This document shows positions 34,065-40,697 of a stretch of 45,200 bases of DNA, piece after piece (the first letter of the stretch is position 1; the number at the start of each line of letters is the position of its first letter). A model generated the notes under the pieces. The model was not told where the DNA came from. It made no database searches and saw nothing but the letters and a program-made list of their open reading frames with translations. The translations under genes were made by a program, and so were the position numbers. The stretch is from Alphaproteobacteria bacterium (lineage in GTDB: Bacteria > Pseudomonadota > Alphaproteobacteria > UBA9219 > RGZA01). Where the stretch lies: positions 1 to 45,200 of the forward strand of contig JAKFVN010000038.1 in the NCBI GenBank assembly GCA_021732145.1. Direction: 5' to 3'.

Positions 34065-37000
34065 TTAACCAGTCTTACTGGTATCGCTGCCGGTTGGCGG
34101 GGGTGACCCGCCGATTTTTTCGATGCTTTCCGCGATATGGTGCAGACGGATAATGGTGGCCATCACGGTATCAATAAATTCGCGCGACTTATCCGGTGTT
34201 AATGTTTCCACTTCGCCCATTGGGTTGATGAAGCCCGTGCCGTCGGAGGAGAAGCGGTCAAGCATCGTGGAGATGTTTTCAATCTGCTGCTGCAACTGAT
34301 CAAGATTTGCTTTTTCGGAGAAATCAGCGGCGGTTTGAACCGGCGCTGGTGGCGGCGTAATAACTTCAATCACCGTGTTACCATCCACGCGTACGGCGCT
34401 GAGTTTATCGGATGTGCCTTCAAGGCGCTGCGTAATATCGCCCAGCTTGCCAACCACAGTGTCGGAATGGCCTTGCAGCTTACGCATAAGCTGGTCAAGC
34501 GCCTGCGCTGCGGTTTCAACGCGGCTTGCATCCACTGTAACTTGAACAGGTTGGCTGTCTTGTTCTTCAATGCGTTCAAATCCGCTTTCAACCTGCGCGC
34601 CCAGATTTTGCAGGCTGGTGGTGGTTGATTGCACATCCTTCGCCATCGCCTGCAAATCAGACTTTAATTGCAGCAGGTCTTTGGAAAGAACAGCGTCAAT
34701 CGCATATCCCTTTTCCAATCCTTCATGGATGAGGCGCATGGCGGGCACCAGTTCCTCGCCAAGATTAATCGTGGGCGCTGGCGGCGGCGTGTTGGCTTGC
34801 TTTGCCACAGCGGCGGCTGCGGTAATTTGCGCGGAGGTGGCGCTTTCCACCTGTTCCTTAAGCGCATTGATTTTCTCGTCAATGCTGCTATCCACGGTGC
34901 CGATTTGTTCGGCAAGGTTCTTGTAACCGCCGGTGAGCATTTCAACCCAGCGGCTGATCTGCTGGCGCACGCCATCGAATTCTTCTTTAATGCTGCTGAC
35001 GGTATCGGAAAAGCCCGTGCTGATTTCTTCAAACTTCGCCAGCACTTCAGGATTGCTATCAGCGATTGTGCTGGAGGGGGCGGATAGACGAATGCCCTGC
35101 GCTTCACCAAGCGACGGAACAATTTGCCCCAATTGACCCGCAACCGCGCCCAATGTGCCAGTGAGCTGGCTAAGGATGGCAAGGCGCTGCGCCATATCCT
35201 GAACCGAAGCATGCACCGATTGAATCTGTTGTTTGGTGGTTTCCACTACATCCTTATTGCCGCGCAGCAGGCTGGAAGTCGCATCATCAATGCGCAGCGA
35301 CATATTGGCGATTTGCAGATCAAAGTTATTGGCGTTATCGCTGATGCGCTGCGTTTGCATGGTCAGGTTGGTCAGCAGTTTCTCGGTATCCTGCGTGACA
35401 ATCTCCGTGCGCGTATTCATCGCGCGCACATCTTGTTCCAGCGCCGCCAGCAATTGGCGTGATTGCTGCGCATATACCGACCATTCATCGCGCAGCTGGG
35501 TTTGCAGCGTATTGCTGGAATCCTTAAGCTGCTCGAAAATCGGCGCGGTTTCGGTGATGTTGGTCTTCCATTCATTGCTGAAGCTTGAATACTCATCGCG
35601 GATGGATGTCAGGATGCGTGCCAGCATTTCGGTATGGCCGCTCATGTTTTCGAGAGAGCCCTTCATCAATTCATGCGCTTCGTTCAACTGGGTGGATGCC
35701 TTGCCGATGGACTCACCGCTTTCATCAATGCGGCGGAAGGCAGACGCGCTCTTTTCTTCGAACAATGCCATGCGGCCATCAAACGTGTTCATGGTCTCGG
35801 ATGCGTGAACGGCGCTGCGCGATACATCTTCCAGTAGGCTGGTGATCCGATCGGTCTTTTCTTCCGTGTCGCCAAGGAATGCGCGGATGGCCTGGTCATG
35901 GCTCGACACGCTGTTAATCGCTTCGTTAAGGCGCGTGCGCGCGGTTTCGGTTGTTTCCTGCATAACCTTGCCGCTGGCACGCAGCAGATTGGTGGCGGAT
36001 TGCAGCTTCTCGGTCAGGTCTTTGGCTTGATTGCTGAAGGTCGTGCTGGCTTCAAGGCTTTGCTTCGCAGCTGTCTTAATGTCGCGGTCAGATGTGCTGA
36101 GCAATTGCAGGGTTTGCGCAACGCGCGCACCCGTTGCGCCGGCAATCTGGTTGAGCGATTGCATGTCTTTCGAAAACTGATCGACAATTTGCTTGGCCTG
36201 GCCTTGAATTTGATTGTTCTGGTGGAAGAGGGTAGAAAGCTTTTCGCCCCATTCATTGGTCGTCGCGTTCATCTGCGATCCGGCATCGGCAATCGTCGTG
36301 CTCAAATTCTTATTCGCATCCGCAATAGTGGTGCTGATGTTCTTGTTGGCATCGGCAACGGTTTCCTTGATGTGGGTGCGCGCATCCCTGATTTGCGCGT
36401 TCACGCTGGAAATGGCGTCTTCCAATGAACGGGTCTGGCGCGATGTCAAATCGCCCAATTCCAAAATGCTTTCCTGCCCGTCCTTGCTCACGGTTGCGAG
36501 GGTCGCGCTGTGCTGCGTCAGGTGTTCAACGGTCTTTTGCAAATCGGCAATCAACGTTGCAAAGACTGCTGCGCTGCGGCCTTCAAACCGCACATGCTGC
36601 GCGCCGGTGTCGGTTTCAACCACCATATCGGCAAGGTTCACCGTGCCCTTGCGGATATCGGCAATGCTGCGCGCCAGGCTTCCAAATGCATCGTTGCGGT
36701 CAAGGCCCCAGATGTGGCCGTTCAAATCATTTTCCAATAATTGACGGCTGCTGCGCTCTAATTTTCTCAGCGGCAATAATAATCCAAAACGGAATGCTAA
36801 AAAGGCAAGCAGTGAAAAAACCACAAGGCCGGATGCACAAATTGAAATGAGCTGATAAAGCTGACGATAGCTATCGGTAATTTGTGCAAGCTTCATGCGG
36901 TCTTGCTGCACATCGATTTCTGCCTTGTCTTGGTCGGCATAGCTGTGCGATTTGATGCGTTCATCCCACATGGTTTGCAATGTGTTCACTGCATCACGCG

Positions 37001-37136
37001 TGGTTTTTTCATTTTGAATGGCAGTAAGGCCAAGGAAGCAGGCGAATCCAACGGCAATTACCAACCCTGCAAGACCTATTAAGAGTGGCGGATTCGTCTT
37101 GGCAGGTGGCAAGCGTGTTTGTTTCGATAAAGACAT
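34065..37136 (-). CDS. Large two-TM HAMP coiled-coil protein without a chemoreceptor tip
   Basis: The 1023-residue protein has a membrane helix at about 17-40, a short periplasmic part of about 55 residues, a second helix at about 94-121 and a HAMP-like segment at about 116-165 (LPLRKLERSSRQLLENDLNG, then NDAFGSLARSIADIRK). After that come about 800 cytoplasmic residues of heptad-rich, Gln/Ser/Thr/Asp-rich sequence broken by short Pro stretches (NTPPPAPTI near 800, TPPPAPV near 945). It looks like a chemoreceptor at the N-terminus, but I cannot find the conserved methyl-accepting hairpin tip, so it probably does not drive CheA. Function unknown. A scaffold or a sensor with a long cytoplasmic rod fits what is visible. 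It follows the J-domain gene by 109 bases and has a DnaA box on its candidate promoter. Confidence 0.82.
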   Translation of the reverse strand: MSLSKQTRLPPAKTNPPLLIGLAGLVIAVGFACFLGLTAIQNEKTTRDAVNTLQTMWDERIKSHSYADQDKAEIDVQQDRMKLAQITDSYRQLYQLISICASGLVVFSLLAFLAFRFGLLLPLRKLERSSRQLLENDLNGHIWGLDRNDAFGSLARSIADIRKGTVNLADMVVETDTGAQHVRFEGRSAAVFATLIADLQKTVEHLTQHSATLATVSKDGQESILELGDLTSRQTRSLEDAISSVNAQIRDARTHIKETVADANKNISTTIADANKNLSTTIADAGSQMNATTNEWGEKLSTLFHQNNQIQGQAKQIVDQFSKDMQSLNQIAGATGARVAQTLQLLSTSDRDIKTAAKQSLEASTTFSNQAKDLTEKLQSATNLLRASGKVMQETTETARTRLNEAINSVSSHDQAIRAFLGDTEEKTDRITSLLEDVSRSAVHASETMNTFDGRMALFEEKSASAFRRIDESGESIGKASTQLNEAHELMKGSLENMSGHTEMLARILTSIRDEYSSFSNEWKTNITETAPIFEQLKDSSNTLQTQLRDEWSVYAQQSRQLLAALEQDVRAMNTRTEIVTQDTEKLLTNLTMQTQRISDNANNFDLQIANMSLRIDDATSSLLRGNKDVVETTKQQIQSVHASVQDMAQRLAILSQLTGTLGAVAGQLGQIVPSLGEAQGIRLSAPSSTIADSNPEVLAKFEEISTGFSDTVSSIKEEFDGVRQQISRWVEMLTGGYKNLAEQIGTVDSSIDEKINALKEQVESATSAQITAAAAVAKQANTPPPAPTINLGEELVPAMRLIHEGLEKGYAIDAVLSKDLLQLKSDLQAMAKDVQSTTTSLQNLGAQVESGFERIEEQDSQPVQVTVDASRVETAAQALDQLMRKLQGHSDTVVGKLGDITQRLEGTSDKLSAVRVDGNTVIEVITPPPAPVQTAADFSEKANLDQLQQQIENISTMLDRFSSDGTGFINPMGEVETLTPDKSREFIDTVMATIIRLHHIAESIEKIGGSPPPTGSDTSKTG
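36264..36362 (-). repeat. Three 33-base tandem repeats inside the coiled-coil gene
   Basis: Residues 259-291 are three 11-residue units: TVADANKNIST, TIADANKNLST and TIADAGSQMNA. The first two differ by two conservative changes and the third has decayed. An 11-residue period is a hendecad, compatible with a right-handed or straight coiled coil. The DNA copies are similarly alike, so this is a recent internal duplication. Confidence 0.8.
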
Positions 37137-37168
37137 GATATCGCGAGCAACAAAATGCAGATTGAACG

Positions 37169-37205
37169 TGTGGATAATATAGGCGAGTTCAAAGCCTTAT
37201 CGCAA
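37169..37205 (-). promoter_or_regulatory. Candidate promoter of the coiled-coil gene with a DnaA box on its -10
   Basis: On the minus strand TTGCGA (37200-37205), 18 bases, then TATATT (37176-37181) make a plausible sigma70 promoter. A perfect DnaA box TTATCCACA (37169-37177) begins within the -10 and reaches the predicted start point, so bound DnaA would block RNA polymerase. The leader to the ATG would be about 33 bases. Confidence 0.5.
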
Positions 37206-37227
37206 CTAAATCATTCACAGCTTGAAG

Positions 37228-37251
37228 GCCTGAAATGTTCTTGCTTCAGGC
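37228..37251 (-). repeat. Hairpin across the J-domain gene stop codon
   Basis: GCCTGAA (37228-37234) and TTCAGGC (37245-37251) are perfect inverted arms around a 10-base loop. The structure spans the TGA of the J-domain gene. No T-run follows on the minus strand, so termination is doubtful and read-through into the coiled-coil gene is possible. Confidence 0.42.
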
Positions 37252-38310
37252 ACGTTTCAGGATGGCATCATCCCAACGGGTCACGCCGCGCTGAATGCGC
37301 ATAAGCGGGGTTTGGCGCAGCGTTTGATGGTCGCAGCGTAACCATTGCTTATCCGGATTGTTTTCATGGCCATTGTTTTGCTGAGCCGCCAGGCGGGTGA
37401 GGTAACGATACGATTGTGTGAGACGAACCATCACATCGTTTGAACCTGTGTTATTTGTGCTGCCCCCTGAATTATCCGGGTGCAAATTCTTGACCCGCGC
37501 GCGATAGGCATTTTTGACCTCGGTCATGCGCGCAACTGCGCCAATTCCTAAATCGCGGCACGCCTGTTTTACAACCTGACGGTCAGGCAGTTTCACTTCC
37601 ACGCGCGCGAAGTTGCAGGCGGGCAACGGGCCGGTCAACCGCATATCCAGGCGGCCGCGGCATTCCTTGTCCATTTGCTGAAGGATGCTCACAACGCGTT
37701 CTTCCTGATGCGCTTCAATCAGCAGAATAGCCTGCAACACTACATCATTATCGTTGTTCTCAAGAATGATAATGTCCTGCAAATGGCGCTGCAATTGCAG
37801 CAGCATCTGGTCACGCAACGAACGGCGTTCATTTTCAATCGCATTAGCCGTTGCGCCGTTTTTCGGGAAACGCGCCATTAATTGCTGCATCGTCGCGCTG
37901 TCCCAGCGCACGACCAGCGAAAACTGGCGCGATGTGCCGTACTTGCCCAGCAAATCCACGATATCACGTTGGTGATATGCCAATGCCTGCACGATGGATG
38001 ATTGGTGTTGGAACACGCTGTCAAATGATGCGGGAATAATCTTGCCCAACGCGGTAACCGCGCCCAAAATGCGGTGATAATGCATCAGGCGTTGCAGCTT
38101 CACATGGTCGGTATCATTCCAGGGCCAGTTGTGCGGTTCCTGACCCACCAGTGCATGGAGCATGCCGTTGGAAATAACCATCACTTCCTGATCGCCGATT
38201 TTGCCGCCATTCTTTTTCAACGTCATGCAGCCTTCGTCATCGGTGAAGCCGAACACGCGCAGCGTATTTTGCAAAAGACCGCCAGTAAGATTGTCGGTAA
38301 GATTATTCAT
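37246..38310 (-). CDS. GvpL/GvpF-like protein with C-terminal J-domain
   Basis: The last third contains a recognisable J-domain: helix II TEVKNAYRARVKN, the diagnostic HPD at 277-279, a Ser/Asn-rich loop, and helix III RLTQSYRYLTRLA. J-domains recruit and stimulate Hsp70 (DnaK). The first 240 residues resemble gas-vesicle GvpL/GvpF proteins: LRVFGF near 17-22, VMVISNGMLHALVGQEP near 43-59, HYHRILGAVTALGKIIPASFD near 77-97, and RLTGPLPACNFARVEV at 224-239, which parallels the GvpF/L ending R-L-T-G-P-x-P-x-Y-N-F. No gvpA or other gas-vesicle gene is in the window. The J-domain call is firm; the GvpL/F call is from memory of family motifs. The gene is flanked upstream by an inverted DnaA-box pair and downstream by the coiled-coil gene. 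Confidence 0.78.
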   Translation of the reverse strand: MNNLTDNLTGGLLQNTLRVFGFTDDEGCMTLKKNGGKIGDQEVMVISNGMLHALVGQEPHNWPWNDTDHVKLQRLMHYHRILGAVTALGKIIPASFDSVFQHQSSIVQALAYHQRDIVDLLGKYGTSRQFSLVVRWDSATMQQLMARFPKNGATANAIENERRSLRDQMLLQLQRHLQDIIILENNDNDVVLQAILLIEAHQEERVVSILQQMDKECRGRLDMRLTGPLPACNFARVEVKLPDRQVVKQACRDLGIGAVARMTEVKNAYRARVKNLHPDNSGGSTNNTGSNDVMVRLTQSYRYLTRLAAQQNNGHENNPDKQWLRCDHQTLRQTPLMRIQRGVTRWDDAILKRA

Positions 38311-38394
38311 GGTTGATCCGAAAAAATTTCGTTAGGAATTGTTCAACCATTCATAGCCGCGTTCGCTCCAATTTGTGGAGTCCGAACTTGGCCT

Positions 38395-38402
38395 ATTTTA
38401 TA
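38395..38402 (-). promoter_or_regulatory. -10-like element of the J-domain gene
   Basis: The minus strand reads TATAAAAT, 85 bases before the ATG and 6 bases downstream of the inverted DnaA-box pair, which would therefore occupy the -35 region. No good -35 hexamer is visible at 17 bases, which suits an activated promoter. Confidence 0.3.
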
Positions 38403-38408
38403 ATCAGA

Positions 38409-38432
38409 TGTGGATAAGGCGATTTATCCACA
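38409..38432. promoter_or_regulatory. Inverted pair of perfect DnaA boxes
   Basis: TGTGGATAA (38409-38417) and TTATCCACA (38424-38432) are exact DnaA boxes in opposite orientation separated by 6 bases, forming a 9-base-arm palindrome. They lie between the histidine kinase terminator and the J-domain gene. Such a pair is unlikely by chance. DnaA binding is inferred. Confidence 0.62.
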
Positions 38433-38439
38433 GTTGGGG

Positions 38440-38459
38440 AAAACCCTGTTAAACAGGGT
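38440..38459 (-). terminator. Intrinsic terminator overlapping the histidine kinase stop codon
   Basis: On the minus strand ACCCTGT-TTA-ACAGGGT forms a 7-pair hairpin immediately followed by TTTT. The TAA stop of the kinase gene lies inside the loop and stem. It would end the kinase transcript before the DnaA boxes, making the J-domain gene a separate unit. Confidence 0.6.
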
Positions 38460-40656
38460 CGATATTAATCGATTTAAAGCGCTCATTCAGCGCGGCGATG
38501 GCGGTTTTAACCTGTGCTGGCCATGCGCTTAATGCAGCATCATCGGCTTTGTCATTTTCTTTGCACTGCGTCTCAATCTGCGCCGCAAGTTGCGATAAGC
38601 GACCCAGCCCAAAACTTAACGTGCTGCTTTTCATGGAATGCGCGTGGCGTTTTACTTCATCCCATCGTTGGGCTTTGGCGGCATCCAGCATCGCGGTGCT
38701 GGTCGCCATCAAATCCGCGTGAAAGTTTTTTGAAAACGCGCCAATCATCTCCGTGCCCAAATCTTCAACGATTTGGTTGAAGTGCTCTTCGCTGATTTCA
38801 GGGCTGACCTCATCATCCATATTATCCGGGGCAGAGGGGGATTGCTGTTTGTCGGCCATGCTGCCTTTTCCCGCCCACAGCGTTACGCGCTGCTGCAATA
38901 CCTCCTTCGATAATGGCTTGGTGATATAGTCGTTCATGCCAATCGCCAGACACTCTTCGCGGTCGCCGCGCATGGCATGCGCAGTCATGGCGACAATCGG
39001 CATGTTCTTTCTGCCCGGCAATGCGCGTATGGCTTTGGTGGCAGCAAAACCATCCATCTCCGGCATCGCGATATCCATGAACACCACGTCGTAATTTTTT
39101 GCCGCAGCCGCCGCGACGGCTTTCCTGCCGTTATCCACCACATCTACCTTATGGCCGATTTGTTTCAAGAATGCTTCGGCAATCATCTGGTTGGTGGGGT
39201 TATCTTCCACCAGCAATACATGTGCGATGATGGTTTTATCGGCAAGGGGTTGCGCGGCATCCTGATCAATCACCGCTTGTGTTGCGGATGTGAGCGGGAT
39301 GGCAAACCAGAAGGTGCTGCCCTTGCCAACTGCGCTTTCAACGCCAACGTCGCCGCGCATCATGTCGGTTAAGCGGCGGCAAATCGCAAGGCCAAGGCCC
39401 GTTCCCGCAAAACGCCGCGTATAGGAACCATCCACCTGGCTGAATTCGCGGAACAAATGGCTTTTGGACTCTTCGCTAATGCCCATGCCGGTGTCAATCA
39501 CTTCAAAGCGCAGCATCGGCATGCGCGCGCCGGAAACCATCTTGCTGTCTTCTTTCACCAGCAGCGTCACGCCGCCCTTATCGGTGAATTTGATGGCGTT
39601 GGAGAGAAAGTTCAGGAGGATTTGCCGCAGCCGCGCCGGATCGGAATAAAGATTGAGCGGAATGCTGTCTTGAATGCTGTAGTTCAACTGCAATTTCTTA
39701 TCATCCGCCAGCGGGCGGATAAGGCCGAACAGGTTATCAAGCAGCGTCTTGATATTAAAATCGGAATACTCCAGTTCCAATTTTCCTGCTTCAATCTTGG
39801 AATAATCCAATACGTCATTCACAATCACCAGCAGGCTTTCGGCAGAGCCCTGCACAATGCCCGTCAGGTTACGCTGGTTTTCTTCCAGCTTGGTGTTCCG
39901 CAATAAGGTGATTGTTCCCAATATACCATTAATCGGCGTTCTAATCTCATGGCTCATCATCGCAAAGAAGCTATTCTTCAAACGCTCCGCCTGATTGGCG
40001 CGTTCCAGCAATTCGCCGCGGCGAAACAAGTCGACCAGCAAAAAGACAATCATTGTCGTGCCAATCACCACGAAGACCACGCTGATGGCCAGCAAGTACC
40101 GTTCCTTGTCGCGCAGCTCCGCCAAAATGCCGTCGATTTTCTTGCGATGGAAATACTGGGTAATTTTATCAATGTCGTAAAAATGCGAAGCGGCATCATG
40201 CAGCAGCGCCGAAAGCTGCCTGTTGCTTGCGGAACTTTGCAGCCCGTTCTTGGCTTTTATGCCTTTCATGCCGTCAAGCGTTGTGTAAATGCTGACGAAG
40301 TTCTGCGTCAAATCATTTGAATCAACGCCGGCCAGTTGGCCCTGTTGCAGGGAGGTAAGCTTGTCCTTGAGCATCAAAAGCCTTTTGTCAAACTGTTCGC
40401 TCTTTTCCTCGGCCCTTAATCCTTCGTTGTCCAGCAGGATATCCAGATGCGTGATGATTTCCTGAATATCCGATAATTCGCGCGGCAGGTTTTCGCGGTT
40501 GATGGTTTCAATCAGCGCAATGCGTTTTCCGTTCTGGTGAAACGAATAAATGTTCAGTGCCATGAACCCGGCAAGGAATACCACCGCAAACACGATGCTG
40601 GTGCGGGGCAGGCTGTTATGCCGTGAAAAAATAATCTTGGAAATTTCCTGAAGCAT
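38449..40656 (-). CDS. Tripartite hybrid sensor histidine kinase
   Basis: The 735-residue protein has membrane helices at about 19-39 and 188-210 enclosing a helical periplasmic sensor of about 150 residues. Then come the HisKA domain with FFAMMSHEIRTPINGIL (His236), the ATPase domain (NFLSNAIKFTDKG; DTGMGIS; GTGLGLAI), a receiver domain (LLVEDNPTNQMIA; phospho-acceptor Asp528 in FMDIAMPEMDG; Lys580) and a C-terminal Hpt domain (HAHSMKSS, His673). This is the BarA/ArcB-type phosphorelay plan, needing a separate final response regulator, which is not in the window. No HAMP or PAS segment is evident. The ligand is unknown. It is upstream of, and co-oriented with, the J-domain and coiled-coil genes, but a terminator separates them. 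Confidence 0.94.
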   Translation of the reverse strand: MLQEISKIIFSRHNSLPRTSIVFAVVFLAGFMALNIYSFHQNGKRIALIETINRENLPRELSDIQEIITHLDILLDNEGLRAEEKSEQFDKRLLMLKDKLTSLQQGQLAGVDSNDLTQNFVSIYTTLDGMKGIKAKNGLQSSASNRQLSALLHDAASHFYDIDKITQYFHRKKIDGILAELRDKERYLLAISVVFVVIGTTMIVFLLVDLFRRGELLERANQAERLKNSFFAMMSHEIRTPINGILGTITLLRNTKLEENQRNLTGIVQGSAESLLVIVNDVLDYSKIEAGKLELEYSDFNIKTLLDNLFGLIRPLADDKKLQLNYSIQDSIPLNLYSDPARLRQILLNFLSNAIKFTDKGGVTLLVKEDSKMVSGARMPMLRFEVIDTGMGISEESKSHLFREFSQVDGSYTRRFAGTGLGLAICRRLTDMMRGDVGVESAVGKGSTFWFAIPLTSATQAVIDQDAAQPLADKTIIAHVLLVEDNPTNQMIAEAFLKQIGHKVDVVDNGRKAVAAAAAKNYDVVFMDIAMPEMDGFAATKAIRALPGRKNMPIVAMTAHAMRGDREECLAIGMNDYITKPLSKEVLQQRVTLWAGKGSMADKQQSPSAPDNMDDEVSPEISEEHFNQIVEDLGTEMIGAFSKNFHADLMATSTAMLDAAKAQRWDEVKRHAHSMKSSTLSFGLGRLSQLAAQIETQCKENDKADDAALSAWPAQVKTAIAALNERFKSINIDPV

Positions 40657-40697
40657 GTTGAAATTATGCGGCAGCGAAGCTTTCCGATGCGTTAATT

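Noticed and set aside
34065-37136. Ordinary methyl-accepting chemotaxis protein
   Set aside because: The N-terminal TM/HAMP layout fits, but the conserved signalling hairpin tip is not present and no che genes are nearby.
37246-38310. Part of a gas-vesicle gene cluster
   Set aside because: No gvpA, gvpN, gvpK or other gas-vesicle gene is visible in the window, so only the GvpL/F-like domain itself can be claimed.
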